From Populus alba (Eukaryota; Streptophyta; Magnoliopsida; Malpighiales; Salicaceae), in NCBI RefSeq assembly GCF_005239225.2, contig NC_133299.1, positions 5,708,967-5,772,966 of the forward strand: a stretch of DNA of 64,000 bases, given 5' to 3'. The position numbers and the translations under genes were made by a program. Numbering within the stretch: position 1 is the first letter of the stretch; every line of letters starts with the position of its first letter. Under the pieces are notes generated by a model that was not told the origin of the DNA, did not search any database, and saw nothing but the letters and a program-made list of their open reading frames with translations. Shown here one piece after another: positions 24,840 through 36,840 of this stretch.

Positions 24840-25740
24840 TTTTATTGCTTCTAATTGTTTATAGTTTGAGGTTTGTGGCAAGCTTTAAAATACAAGTCAT
24901 ACTTTATGGTTTGTGGCAAGCTCCAAGAACTTGGTTTTCAAAACTTTATAAACTGAAGTCCTTAAATTTTCATGAAAGTAGAGTTGATACATCACCTTTT
25001 ATTTCTGAACAACAACCATTGTTGTTTATATTCTTATTTATATTAATGATATCTTGATAATGAATTAAATTAAATTACAATCAAATAGTAGCCTACGGTA
25101 GCTAAAAGCATAACTAAGAAATAATACAAGGTGCTGTCAAATACAACAATAGAAATTACATTGATCAATTCAATTTTATCAGAACTTGGTTTTCCTCTAA
25201 GACAAGCTTCAATCCTATGGTATGATAATATTGGAGCAGCTTATCTCACATCCTGATGTTTCATGTAAGAACAAAATACATCGAAATATATTTTTACTTT
25301 GTTAGAGATCAAGTTCCTAATAAATAATTGATGGTTTAATTTATTTCCAATAAAAATCAGTTGACTGATACTCTTTACAAAACCATTATCACCAATAAAA
25401 TTCAAACAAGTACCAAACAATTTAAATGTTTGTGATCTATCCTTCAAATTACAAGGGTGTGTAAAGAATCAAGTAATTATAGCTGAAATCAAAATAAAAA
25501 AAAAGGAAAATTAAGATCCCCAGTTATTGACAATCATGCAAGCCATATAAAATGATGAGATTATAGTAACAAAATAGGAGAATAACTATGAGGAGATACG
25601 ATCCTAAATAACTAAAATTACATAGCTGTAGGAGTTTGAATTATTCAAGCAAAGTAACAAATTTTTTTGTAATCCTATTAGTATAAAATCCCATGTATGC
25701 TACACAAAATAATATAACAGAAATATTCAGCCTGTCAATT
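24840..25740 (+). pseudogene. Ty1/copia retrotransposon remnant (RT, RNase H, probable 3' LTR)
   Basis: 24890-25060 encodes LYGLWQAPRTWFSKL and HESRVDTSPFI, the conserved copia reverse-transcriptase segment (family form LYGLKQAPRAWF). 25085-25460 encodes broken RNase H sequence: LSELGFPLRQ, WYDNIGAAYL, then CVKNQ at the end, as in copia C-termini. The two are too close, so an internal deletion is likely. From about 25520 to 25740 the sequence has copia-LTR-like wording (GCTGTAGGAGTTTGAATTAT, TACACAAAATAATATAACAG). Frameshifts and stops show it is dead. Confidence 0.75.
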
Positions 25741-25784
25741 ATCTTACCGTTGGTTTGGTTAATGGATAGGAGATAAGCAAAAAA

Positions 25785-26110
25785 ACCGATTAACATTTTA
25801 AAAAAAACCGACTGGTTCGGTTTTATTAGTTTAAAACAAAAAAAAATAGAACCAAACCGAACCCAAATCGAAAAAAAACCAAGCCAAACCGGGAAAAAAC
25901 TGAGCCAAACCAGAAAAAACCGATCCAAAACCAAGCAAAACTAAAAAAACTAAGTCAAACTGAAAAAACCGAGCAAAGCTGGTTTGAATCGGTTTTTGTT
26001 CTAAAAAACCGAACCTGAAACTGGCTGGTTCGAACCGGTTTCGGTTTTTTTTTTTTTAAATTTAGTTTGATTATTTTTTTTTTTTTAATAAAAATCAAAC
26101 CAAATCAAAA
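25785..26110. repeat. AACCGAACC-type interspersed repeat
   Basis: Dense short units such as CCGACTGGTTCGGTTTT, AACCAAACCGAACCC, GAGCCAAACCAG and GGTTCGAACCGGTTTCGG occur in both orientations, so the block is partly palindromic. It is typical of a decayed plant interspersed repeat. No target duplication could be fixed. Confidence 0.5.
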
Positions 26111-26504
26111 ATAATCTCTCCTATTAATGGGTTAACGTGATAAACATTGTTTATTATTAAAAATAAATTTCTTTATATACCAGTAGAAAGTATTATTAAA
26201 ATATAGGATGCATCAATTTTTATTACTTTAAACCAATCAACCACCGGTAATCATTGTGAACTTTGTAGCACAATAAATAAACAATTTAATGAATAATTAC
26301 TACTTGATACGAAGGAATCTAACTCTATCAAACGAAGTTAATCCTAGAAGCAATATGGACATTTAACCTTTAATTATTGAATTGGACATGGCAAGCAATT
26401 TTTTAAAACCTTGATGAACACGGATTTATGCATGACACAATAAAAATCTGCTAAGAGATAATAATGGCTAATTAATATATAATTTGTTATTTTAAGAAGA
26501 TAAA

Positions 26505-26795
26505 TTTATCAAAAAACCATCTCAATCTAATGACTTAAACTTTTAAGTAAGGTTTTAGAATATGATTTATATTATTATCTAACACACTCTCTCAAGTGAA
26601 AACTTTTTGGATTTAAAACTTTCACAGATTCATATTACATTGTTCTTTATTTTTTATCAAATAAATAGAGAAGATGAGGTTTGAACTCATGATCGCTTGG
26701 TCATTAAGGCTCCGATACTATGTTAAACCATCTCAACTCAATAATTTAAGTTTTTAAATGAAATTATAAGATGTGATTTATATTATTATATAATA
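26505..26795 (-). mobile_element. TRIM-like retroelement, copy 3
   Basis: Direct repeats at 26505-26584 and 26721-26795; the latter begins TGTTAAACCATCTCAACTC on the plus strand. On the minus strand the core holds TAGTATCGGAGCC (primer-site relic) and GAGTTCAAACCTC (T-arm-like). A purine-rich CACTTGAGAGAGTG lies just before the downstream repeat, where a polypurine tract is expected. Confidence 0.65.
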
Positions 26796-28008
26796 AAATT
26801 AACCCTATTATCAGCTAGGGAGATTGCATTGATTGATTTGGTTCACATGTGGGAACTCACATGTTGCAAGAGTGTGAAGCAATCTGGGAAGGGTAAAGAA
26901 AGGAGTTTATTCTCATAGGCAATGTCCTGTTCAATCCACCTAATAGGTAAGAGTGACGAGGAACAACGAGATAGCGACCTTAATTTCTCCTTTTGCCCCA
27001 TACAGACATATCAATCTGGTTGCTAGCTAGCTATAGAGAGTTTACAAATATAATAACACCATGCTAAGGCAGGCTAGAACAAAAACTTATTACAGTTCGT
27101 AAAGAATATATAATTAGGTTTTCTTAGACTGTGACCCTTTTGTTTGAAGGTGAACAAGTCTGGACTTGGAGTTCTCATGGTCACGTCACGCATCTTTTTG
27201 TTTCTAAATAAAAATAGAACTGTGTTTTTTCAAAATAAATAAATAAAAAATATAACTACTTATTATATATACGGAACATTCAAACCAAAGTACTTCAGCT
27301 ACGAGATGCTTGTCTCTTGAAAAAATTCAATAAAATTGTAACGATAGAGAAGTTGCGAGGATAAATTAATACCAAAATCCCGTTTTTATAACATTAAGAA
27401 ATGTGTCTTGAAGGGCATTTTTTTTTTTTTTCAATTAATATAAATATTCGAGCCAGCTTGTGTGTATTTCAACTAATTTTATGAGCTCTGAAATTAATAA
27501 TTATATAAGCTTTGAATACTCTGAAATTTATAAAATTCAAATTAATAATCTTTTAAAATTAAATTTAAAATTTAATTAATTAAACTACATCTTTTAAAAT
27601 GAATATATTCATCTGATATTATATATAAATCAAATGACCCAAGTAACAATCATGAGATCAGCTTGATGTATTATTTATACTCATTCAAGTTCTAAATGAT
27701 GACCTGACACATAACTTTAGAACGTCTAGGGAGGGCCCAGAGGTGGTTTATTACACACTCATGCCTATCAATCACTGGTACAAAAGAAATTAATATTATG
27801 AATTATTTCGAATGATAATAATATGTAAGAGAAATATACAGTAGGAGAAGAGCTGCTCAAAGGTCCCATTGCATTAATTAAATTGCTGCCCACCAGTTCA
27901 AGTTGCATTGTGATTAATGATGCGGAAGGCATATGTGTCCGTGAACACATTGCAGGTCCTTAGTCTCTATACAATAAATTCTTGTTCCTATTTATAGATA
28001 AGAAAAAC

Positions 28009-28011
<3 letters not shown>
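26796..28011. other. Intergenic, nothing recognised
   Basis: AT-rich DNA with no open frame longer than 60 residues and no delimited repeat. Confidence 0.4.

Positions 28012-28052
<41 letters not shown>
28012..28052. repeat. (AT)n microsatellite
   Basis: Twenty uninterrupted AT units abutting the left end of TRIM copy 4. Confidence 0.9.
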
Positions 28053-28054
<2 letters not shown>

Positions 28055-28290
28055 CAATTAGAAAATAATATAAATTATATATTCAAATTTTACTTAATAA
28101 TTTAAACTATTGAGTTGAGATGATTATTTAACCCGTATTATAACCTTGATGATTAAACAATTACGATTTCAAATCTCATCATCCTAATCTATTTCATAAA
28201 AATTAAGTTTAAGGTAATTTGAGTCTATACAAGTTTTAAATTTTAAGAGTTTTTATTTAAAAAATATATCAAAGAATAATATAAATTAAC
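28053..28290 (+). mobile_element. TRIM-like retroelement, copy 4 (3' truncated)
   Basis: Left repeat 28053-28132 (GAAAATAATATAAATTAT ... GAGTTGAGATGATTATTTAAC). Then CCGTATTATAACC as primer-site relic and GATTTCAAATCTC as T-arm relic. A truncated right repeat starts at about 28266 (ATCAAAGAATAATATAAAT). Confidence 0.55.
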
Positions 28291-28416
28291 TCCACCTAAA
28301 ATTTTAAGATTTTGATTTGAATTGAAGCTAAGATTATTGTTGTTGAAGTAGAAATCAAATAATATTACCATTTTTTTTTTTTAAAACAGGCATATAACTG
28401 GAATTCCAATTGTAAA

Positions 28417-28872
28417 TTGCTATTGGCAAATGCAACCTCATCAAGTAAAGGAAAAGCAGCAAGAGTGCTACAGCTAGGGTGCACATCAGATAATTTTCTA
28501 CTTTCCGAGGGGGCAGAGAAGTGGTGCAGTTCCATTGAAATGAAAGCCATAGACGGTCCCCCCTTGCAAGCCACAAACCTAGGTGATTTCGAGTCTAATG
28601 GCGAAGAGGAGCTTTACATGAATGAAGGGCTGTCATTGTTGTTTAGGGTTGGCAAATGCTGGTGTTCAAAGACATCGTGTTGGGTGGGGTGGACCCGAAA
28701 CCTCGAGAGATGGTGCAATCCATCAAAGGTACTTCCATTAAATCCAAAACTAAAAAAATGTGGAGATGTGGCTCCCCAAGTAGCATCTAAGAAAGCTCTT
28801 CTTAATGAAAATTCCAAGATGCATGACGCGAGGGGGAGAGAGACGACAGTGACTCGTCATGGGATGGCCTAG
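28417..28872 (+). other. Unrecognised 151-codon open frame
   Basis: An uninterrupted ATG-initiated frame in a locally less AT-rich block (28400-28980). It starts MLLANATSSSKGKAARVLQ, contains several Cys/Trp residues (KCWCSKTSCWVGW at about residues 79-91) and ends TRHGMA. I do not recognise a family. There is no TATA box, intron or neighbouring partner to support expression, and antisense frames overlap. It may be an exon relic of a captured or decayed gene. Confidence 0.25.
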
Positions 28873-28980
28873 AAAAAAAGGTGGAATTACGAACAAGCTA
28901 GTGAGACAGTTGAGGCTGTGAAGAACTGCAAAACGAGTCGAGCATGCATCAATAAAGCAGACTGTTTTTGCATACAAAAG

Positions 28981-31590
28981 ATCCGAAACTATTCTTGAAT
29001 TACCATTTCACATAACACCCATGTAGATTGCGCATATATATATATATATATATTACCCTTGTATAGAATCAAACATAGCGAAGAATCGACCTCAAACTCC
29101 TGTGCCATGAATGATAAGAAACAAACCTTTCAAGTTTCACAGCGTTAAGAATATTTGGCCTTGTTAGTTCTTAAAAGAAGCGAAGAAAGAAACAAATAAT
29201 ACCTTATCATACAAAATGGATATTGACATATCCAAGTGGCAATTATATAGTTTTTTTCCTTTTGTTTTTAATATGATGGGACTCTATGATTGGAAAAACC
29301 AGACCAAAGGAGTATGATCGAGCTAAAACATTAAACTTGTTAAAGAATTATGTGAAACAAAAACTATATTGTTGATTCCAATTGGTACTTTTGTAATTTT
29401 ATAAATAAAATGCCTCTCAAAATTCAAAATCTTACTTTTGTTGAGTTTACGTTTATGTTTCCCAATATTTCCTTATGTTATCTTGGCCATGTTTTTCTTG
29501 GTGATTTATTAATTTGATTGGATAATAAAAAAACTCAAAATAAAAACACAAAAAAAACTAAAAAAAAAACTACTAGACAGGAAAAAATTAAATTCCAGCA
29601 CAAGGACCCATGCATAAATCTTGACTGCACCGGACACAACTTGATGAAGGCACACGAGTACTTATTTTGAGCTGGAATCAGTACACGCGGTACGCCACAC
29701 CATGTTAATATTAGTTCTATTTTTTAAAAAGTTTAACTTTACACCAAATTAATTTGATTCCGTAGGTACAATATTTGTTTTTGAAAATAATTTTAATATT
29801 TTTTCTTATTATAAGAGGCATTTTCATAAAAGGTGAAAAAAAACACCTATTCAAAGTATACAAACATATAGGAATTTATGAAAATGATTTTACTATATAG
29901 GTACGAATGAATTTGTTTGCTTATTCACATAATGTTTAAAAACACGGTTGAAATAATATTTTTTAAAAGTTTGATTTTTTTTTACTTAAAATTATTTTTT
30001 TAATGTTTTTAGATCGTTTTGATATAAAAATAAAATTTTTTTAAAATAAAAAAATATTATTTTAATATATTTCCGAGCAAAAAATATTTTGATATGGACA
30101 TAATAATATTTCAGAAATAAAATGTTGTTAGGTTTTTGTTTTGACCCTTTTCATTTTCATGAACTTTGTCTTCACGTATTCTTTGATTTCTAATCTAAGT
30201 AGTTCAGGCTGTATTATCTAGTGCTCTCCATGTTACTAATCAGCTAGTGTTCAACTATACGAAGGTAAATGTAATTCTATATAATTTCGAAACCCATATA
30301 AACTTTGAACGTGAATATGTATATTTTGAAAATTTCATTTTTATTCAATGTATAATTTCCTTGTCTACTCCTTAATTAGGATAAAATTAATTTACTTGAA
30401 ATTTTAAGTACAATAATATTTTTCAAATAGTCCCTTTCCTATTCAATATTTGACAATCACGTCAAACTTTCAACTAGTTATAAAAGTTAGGTATCCGTTA
30501 TATGTGAGGTATTAATCTTAGAATTGAAACATTTCCAACTTTTAATAAATTTGGTTATTCAATAAGTTTATATCTCAAATTCTCAAATTAAAAATAATAT
30601 TCTCTTCCAAAAAAATTTAAATTCGAGACTCTCCTCTATAATAAAGAAAAAGCACGCGTCATCTTCTACGAGCTATGTTTTTAAGAGGTCTGAGTATATA
30701 GGATTCACTTTATAAAAATAAAATAAAAATTAAGATGTGTTTATCAAAATTAAAAGAAAATAAAAAGGATGTAAACAGTACTTAGCATATACTCACAAAG
30801 AGTAGATATTTATCATTGTAAAAATAGAACTCTCGCTCTCCACGACATGTTTTCTTGAAAAAACCGCAAAAATAGTCCACAAATCATGAACAAATACTCA
30901 ATATATCCCCCAAAATAAAACTTGTTTTAATCTCCCGTCTAAAATCTTACCAGTTCGTATTACGGAACACGTACGCCAAATATTCTTCTAGAAATTAAGA
31001 TGCTAGCTTATTGCATAATGTATAAATTTGCAATTTAGCTGACAAAAAACAATTAATTAATGAACATGTGCAAAGAAACTCAATAGAGGAATATCTAATA
31101 ATTGAAGGACCCAATAAATAAACATTTTTGTCTGGTAATCTAATTGAGAATTGATTCATTTTGAGGTTTTCTTTATTTATTTCAACATGCAAGAAAAAAA
31201 AAAAAAAACCCTCTTGGAAAGAGATAACAACGACCATACATGCATGCATGCATATACACATATGAGTAAAGATTATGAAAGTTCAGAGGCATGAGTGCAA
31301 GAGAGAATTTGTCATAAATACATATGAAAAGGCAAAAAAGACACAAGGGATACTTAGATGTTATAGCCAACAACGCAAAAAAAAAAGAAGGCAAGAAAAA
31401 AAAGAAAGAGAAGTGGTGTACTTCGTTACAGAGCTAGATAGAGGAAAAACGGATGGATTACTGCTCATTTACATTCGAGTAAATCTTGGGTAACATTTTT
31501 GAGGACCACTTCACATTCAGAATCCCTGCAAAAGATATAAAAACAGGCAACAGCCATAAAGAACCAACGCCAACTTCTTGTACCTGGTCC

Positions 31591-31592
<2 letters not shown>
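28981..31592. other. Intergenic, no gene supported
   Basis: Contains one AT-rich family copy (29935-30118), an (AT)n run at about 29036-29052 and poly(A) tracts. Short frames at 30995-31493 come from repeats and lack any recognised domain. Confidence 0.4.
29935..30118 (+). repeat. AT-rich dispersed repeat copy
   Basis: Contains TTTTTAGATCGTTTTGATAT core and the ATATTTCCGAGCAAAAAATA tail variant, which is also seen at 45.5 kb. Confidence 0.5.

Positions 31593-31626
<34 letters not shown>
31593..31626. repeat. (GA)n microsatellite
   Basis: Seventeen GA units. Confidence 0.95.
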
Positions 31627-31629
<3 letters not shown>

Positions 31630-31760
31630 AATACACGTCTATCATCACTCATTATCGCAGGAACCTATACTACGCCACACGGTTTTTGACTGATGGATAC
31701 ACACGCCCATGCAATCACAGAGTTTTTTTTTTTTTTTGGGGGGTGGGGATAGAAAAATCT

Positions 31761-31904
31761 ATAAATAATAATGGTGATGCATATAACTATAAGGAATTGA
31801 TTTCGTTTTTTTACCTATATGTTTTTCTTTCAATAAATAATAATGGTGATGCATATAACTATAAGGAATTGATTTCGTTTTTTTACCTATATGTTTTTCT
31901 TTCA
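31761..31904 (+). repeat. Perfect 72-bp tandem duplication
   Basis: Two identical 72-bp units (31761-31832 and 31833-31904), followed by about 11 bp of a third. A unit of 24 codons keeps frame, so a repeated 24-residue peptide appears in the plus-strand frame at 31578-31946, but that frame is otherwise low-complexity and not a credible protein. Confidence 0.95.
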
Positions 31905-32119
31905 ATAAATAATAAAAATACCATGACAATATATATAAGGGCTTAGGGCAATAATTTATGTTCGTTGCGCTCGCTATAATTAAATCAATGATCTATATTA
32001 TCGACTTATGATTTTTACTTTACATTGACTGTGTTGTCACCTCATTTTATAAATATTCTTTTATTAGCCAAAAAAATATTTCATTAGAGATGATCTTTAT
32101 ATTATATCTGAGTCCTCTA

Positions 32120-33040
32120 TCACTTCGTTGCCTCAAGCTTTCTTGATTGCACGTCAATCCACTTCTGCTAATATTGGGCACCACCAACTTTGGCATCACA
32201 CATTTTAAGTTTTTTAATATCAAATAAAAAAAGTGTCATGTACATCAAAACAATTTTATTTTGACTGCCAGATTTGTTCATTAGAAAAATCATCGCGTCT
32301 ATTTATAAGACTTACATGTTACAAAACATCGGCTCCTCTTGAATAAATTTATAGTAATGTTTAGGGACTTTCCCCCATGTTGTCCTCTGATGATTTTTAG
32401 TATTTTGTTATATTTGTTAACTTTTATATGAAGTATATTTGGTTCTTTTCGTTAGTTGCAAAATCTGATGTTTTCACTATTTTTCTCAATTTCAAACTCA
32501 AGTTAAGCGTCAGTTTTCTGTAAAAATTAAATATTTTCAAACAAATTAAGGTGGCGAGTATCGCAAATTGAATATATTTTTCAAATCTATTGGCATTCAC
32601 TGTCGTTTGATCTGTCCACAAAATCATGAACAAAATGGCATGGTTGAATGTTGACACCAACATATTGTTAAAATTGGCCTTACGCTTCTAGGTTAATGTA
32701 AAGCCCCTCTAAAATTCTGGCGCTATGCATTTAAACTTCTGTTTATTTAATAAATTGTATGTCAACTCCTGTTCTTAATTACAAGTCACCTTTTCAATGT
32801 CCTTTCTGGTCGACTCCTGACTATAGTTTTCTTCGTACTTTTGAGTGTCTATGCTTTCCTTTTTTTTTTTGTCCTTATAATGCCCATAAACTTGATTTTT
32901 TTTCCTTTTCTTGTGTCTTTCTTGTTTACAACACTGCCCATTTATGTTATCGATATCTCGATTTATCTTTTCAGCATATCTATATGGCCCGTCATGTTTG
33001 ATTCCACAAACACACTTTTCTTATAGTAACTTCTGAATAG
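32120..33040 (+). pseudogene. Ty1/copia integrase region remnant
   Basis: Broken frames read in order: HHQLWHH (GAG-pre-integrase zinc region, about 32180), WFFSLVAKSDVF (integrase core, about 32440), HEQNGMV-like phrase (about 32628-32650), then TPVLNYKSPFQCPF, DYSFLRTFECLCFPF and NAHKLDF (32760-32900) and ARHV (about 33000). These are conserved phrases of copia integrase and the segment downstream of it. Many stops and frameshifts are present. Confidence 0.75.
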
Positions 33041-33684
33041 AATAACTCTCCCTCACAATCAAATATAAAATGCCTTGTTCAGTTTATAAACATGATTAGA
33101 ATAAGTTAGAAGCTGTTTAATGTGAGTAGAATAATCTGAATATCTATTTTATGCAGTAAAATAGGAGAATTTAGATCATTTGTTATTCCATTGTTTGAGT
33201 ACTTGGCAATTATAGGCACAATTCTTACAATGATGAGGAGTATTCCAATGCACCCTCCAAGCTCTAAATTTTTTGATTTATTAGTGGTCTTTTTTATTAA
33301 AGGTAGATTTTCGTACTAGGCTTGAAATCTCCTTTTTTTTGGTATAACATGAAGTGTTTGGCTCATAAGAAATGATTTTGTTTTCTACAAGGTACAACCG
33401 GATTGAAATTCCAATCTCTTCAATCTTGACTATTAGTTTAGTTAAAATGTAGTAAATCTAATTTTAGTTACATTGATATCGACCTAATTCGTAGTGTAGA
33501 TGGTATTTGGATATGGACAAATACACATCATTAATTCAATTGCTCTTTCCTATTATGTTTCTTTTTATATTTTGTAATCTCATTTGTAACGTAATCATTT
33601 TATTTTTCTATAAACAATCATTCAACTTTTCAGGAGTCATATTTTAAATGACTACTTTTTGATTAATACACTCAATTATTATAT

Positions 33685-34085
33685 AAAAAAGAATAACCAT
33701 GATGAATGAAGCCCTATGATGCTTTATATAAATCATCTCCTTTAAATAGCCATTCAAAAAAGCATTTCAATTATCAAGTTGTCTCAAATGGCATCTCTGA
33801 TTCACCAAAATCATTAACACTATTCAAATAATATTAGTGATCTTCATAGATGGTCTGAAAGTATCATTATAGTCAATACCATACTTTTATGGGTATCCCT
33901 TAGCCACTAACCTTGTTTTACACCTTCTAATAGAGCCATCCAATGAGTGTTTGATTTTATATATTCACCTATTGCGAATGATATTGACATAATTTGGTTT
34001 GGGAACTAGAGGCAAAGTAAAATTGTGATGTAAAGCCTCAATTTCTGACTTCATAGCTATTTTGTGTTTGGTATTCTTTGCAATG
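33685..34085 (-). pseudogene. Ty1/copia reverse-transcriptase remnant, reverse orientation
   Basis: The minus strand translates to AMKSEIEALHHNFTLPLVPK, RLVAKGYP-KYGIDYNDTF and LRQLDN-NAFLNGYLKE with internal stops, matching the start of the copia reverse transcriptase. It points against the integrase fragment 650 bp away, so the two are either from different insertions or rearranged. Confidence 0.75.
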
Positions 34086-35952
34086 CTAGTGTGTGTGTAT
34101 ATATAAAAAATAGTATTGGTGCCTGAACTATACATATAAATCAATTATACCACTAAACTAGGGAATTAACCGCCGTAAACTAATAAACTTGTATGGTTTG
34201 GAATTGTGAATTTTTTATTTTCAAAATTTGAATCCATGCTGGAAAAAACAAGAAATAAATAATATTAGTAGAATAATATAACAATTAAGGACATAAAAAA
34301 TAAAAAAAATAGTATTGCTAGTTAAAATCTTGAAAGATTTAAAAAAAAAAAAAAAGATAGCAAGAGGACCAGACGGGCAGTTTAAGTTAAAAAGAAGCCC
34401 CTCTTGGGGCATCTCTTCCTGAAATTTGAGCTCTATCTCGCATGAAGGTGGTCGAACAATTAAGCAATCTTCGATTCCTAATGGATATAGCTCAAAACTC
34501 ACTAGCGAATCTTAGGTGTTTTCCCTTTCCCATTTATTGGTGCCAACAAACTTACCAAACTAGCTTGGACCACAAAAGTAAAGGAAAAAAAAGGATGGAT
34601 TATTAAAGAAAACAAATCCTGCCAGACTATTAATTAACACCTGAACTACATTAATTCTTATATACACTTGATTTCTTTTCTTTATTTTTTCTTTCCCTCT
34701 TCTAAATTTATTCTAATTTATACTAAAATAAAAAACATATATTCTTTTAATTATTTCCTATGACTCATGCTATCCCATTTGAAACACAGTTCATAAATGA
34801 ATATAATCTTAAAATTAGTTAACCAAAGGGTTGCGTTACCAGCCAAAAAAAATATTGAGGGACCAAATTAGAAAATCAAAAGATCAAAGGACTAGTTTTT
34901 GTTGATCAATAGCTGGGAGGTGTATCCATCAATTAGCCTAAATCAAAAGAAAAGGAAAAGTTCAATCATAAGAGAGCCTATGAAAAAAGTGGGGAAACAT
35001 CACTAGTCCTGCCTATAAAACTTTTATTTTTCACCTTGATTAGGTTATAGATTCCTTTGAAACTAAATAAGATCCTATAAAGCTAGAAACTATTATTTAT
35101 TTCTCTCCATATATTACCCTCCTTCAATAATATTCTTGGAGAGTTTTTTTTTTTTTGAAATATCAACCTTTATTTTTTAAAACGACATTAGAAATACAAA
35201 AAATGTTAAAGCCACGTTAGTATTTAAGGAGCATTTAATATTGTGGTTTTCAAAATAGTTTTTTTATTAAGAAATATATTAAAATAATATTCTTAATTTT
35301 TTTTAATATTAGTATTTTAAAATGATCAAAAAATATAAAAAGAGTATTTTTTTTTTATAAAATGATTATTAGATGGGGTTCCCAAACTGTGACTTGTAAA
35401 AATATATCCCTGCCTAGGCTTTGCTTAGTAAATTAGCACCCTCTCTAAGAACATGAATAATGCTGATAGAACCAAACTTATAGATCAAATCAGATATACA
35501 TTTGAAAACATTTTTAATTGATGTAATGATAAACCATAAGCTACATTCATGATTAGTTTTCAATTATAAATCTTGCGTAAATGTGTGAGAGAGAAAGATA
35601 ACATTATTACACCAAAGTGTACTCAACAATTAATTTCTCTGCGAAAACACCTTATTATGACAACAATTATTACTGTCACTTCCTTAAAAATAGGAAATTC
35701 TATTACATTAACATCAGCCCTCCGTTTTAAGACGGCCAATAGGGTTGAAAACATAATTATCAAAGATCTTAGGAGGTATTCAGGAACTTTCCAAAACACA
35801 CCAAGAGCTTGTGAAGCCAAGCAAAGATGGTACTTTGAGTCTTGAGAAGCCAAAGCCATTCTCATCTGACCAGAACTTGTGGCCATGTCAGCCCTCACTC
35901 TCAGATGGGTCAGCCCCACTTGTCCTTTGATCGAACCACAACCCCTCTCCTT
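34086..35952. other. Intergenic and upstream region of the zinc-finger gene
   Basis: Contains one reverse AT-rich family copy (35226-35370). The stretch 35720-35950 is less AT-rich and may hold promoter elements of the downstream gene. Open frames at 34221-34502 and 35573-35919 lack known domains. Confidence 0.4.
35226..35370 (-). repeat. AT-rich dispersed repeat copy, reverse
   Basis: AGGAGCATTTAATATTGTGG start, reverse core TTTAATATTAGTATTTTAAA. Confidence 0.45.
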
Positions 35953-35962
35953 TCTTTATAGG
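35953..35962 (+). promoter_or_regulatory. Possible TATA box of the zinc-finger gene
   Basis: TCTTTATAGG, about 175 bp before the ATG, is followed by a long CT-rich leader (35970-36085) typical of plant 5' untranslated regions. A stronger-looking TATATATATA at 36112-36122 lies only about 15 bp before the ATG and is too close to serve. Confidence 0.35.
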
Positions 35963-36135
35963 CCCACCCTCCACACACCCCACAAACTAATAATCCCCCT
36001 CCCTCCTCCAATCCTCCTCCTCTTCTCCATCTCTGAAGTGCTCCATTGCAGTTGAGCCCTGCTCTTCCTTTCTTCCTTTTTCTTGTTAAACTGAACTCTA
36101 ACCCTAGAAGTAGTATATATATAGCTCGCTGATTC

Positions 36136-36840
36136 ATGGAGAAGGTTGAAAGGGAGACTCACGACTTCATGAATGTGGAATCCTTCTCTCAGCTTCCCTT
36201 TATCCGCCCTGCACCCATCAAAGAAAAGGGCATTCGCCTCTTCGGTATAGAGTTCGGAAGCAACAAAGAAAGTCCAGCAGCTGACGAGTCTGATTCAGCA
36301 GAAACTAATGAAGACGCCGCTAAAGAAAATGAGAGCAGTGACAACAACAGAAGATTTGAGTGCCATTACTGTTGCCGAAACTTCCCTACTTCGCAAGCCT
36401 TAGGTGGCCACCAAAACGCACACAAAAGAGAGCGTCAGCACGCGAAACGTGCCCACCTCCAGTCGGCAATGATGCATAACAGCCTCTCAGATGCACACTA
36501 TTATGGCATTTTAAACTACAGGATAGATTCAATTTCCACCGCAGCCATGACTCACCCTTCATGGAATAGCCACACTAGCACTAATAGGTATTACGGCGGT
36601 CAAGGCTCATCCTATTCACAACAACCTATAAATGGGAGTCCACTAGGCTTGTGGCGGATCCCGGCTGTTCGCGGTAGTGCTACTTTCCAACATCCTGACC
36701 GTTCGATGCATCCATTACCATCATTTTCCGGTGAGGGACTGAAACCCTCACCTGCCGGTGGTTCAAGCTCACAAGGGCGGTACGGATATGAGTCCAAGTC
36801 GAGCGTTCAAGACCGTGTGAGTTTAGATCTTCATCTTTAA
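36136..36840 (+). CDS. C2H2 zinc-finger transcriptional regulator (GIS/ZFP5/6/8-like) with EAR motif
   Basis: An intronless gene for 234 residues. A single C2H2 finger spans residues 74-96: Cys76, Cys79, His92, His96 with spacing C-X2-C-X12-H-X3-H. It contains the plant-specific QALGGH helix (87-92), followed by [17 protein letters not shown], which is typical of the GIS/ZFP5/ZFP6/ZFP8 clade. A second conserved block lies at the N-terminus ([13 protein letters not shown], 29-41). The C-terminus ends LDLHL (230-234), an LxLxL EAR motif that recruits TOPLESS-type co-repressors. The middle is Ser/His/Pro-rich and disordered. In Arabidopsis, clade members control trichome or root-hair initiation downstream of gibberellin and cytokinin; the exact role here is inference. 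The start is the first ATG of the frame and fits the family's length. Confidence 0.92.
   Translation: MEKVERETHDFMNVESFSQLPFIRPAPIKEKGIRLFGIEFGSNKESPAADESDSAETNEDAAKENESSDNNRRFECHYCCRNFPTSQALGGHQNAHKRERQHAKRAHLQSAMMHNSLSDAHYYGILNYRIDSISTAAMTHPSWNSHTSTNRYYGGQGSSYSQQPINGSPLGLWRIPAVRGSATFQHPDRSMHPLPSFSGEGLKPSPAGGSSSQGRYGYESKSSVQDRVSLDLHL

Noticed and set aside
31578..31946. 122-codon frame with repeated 24-residue segment
   Set aside because: It is built from a GA microsatellite and the 72-bp tandem duplication; no protein family features.
36112..36122. TATATATATA as the zinc-finger gene promoter
   Set aside because: It is about 15 bp from the ATG, too close for a TATA box; the CT-rich leader upstream implies an earlier start site.
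36612..36797. 61-codon antisense frame in the zinc-finger gene
   Set aside because: It is a shadow of the real plus-strand coding sequence; it has no domain or promoter of its own.
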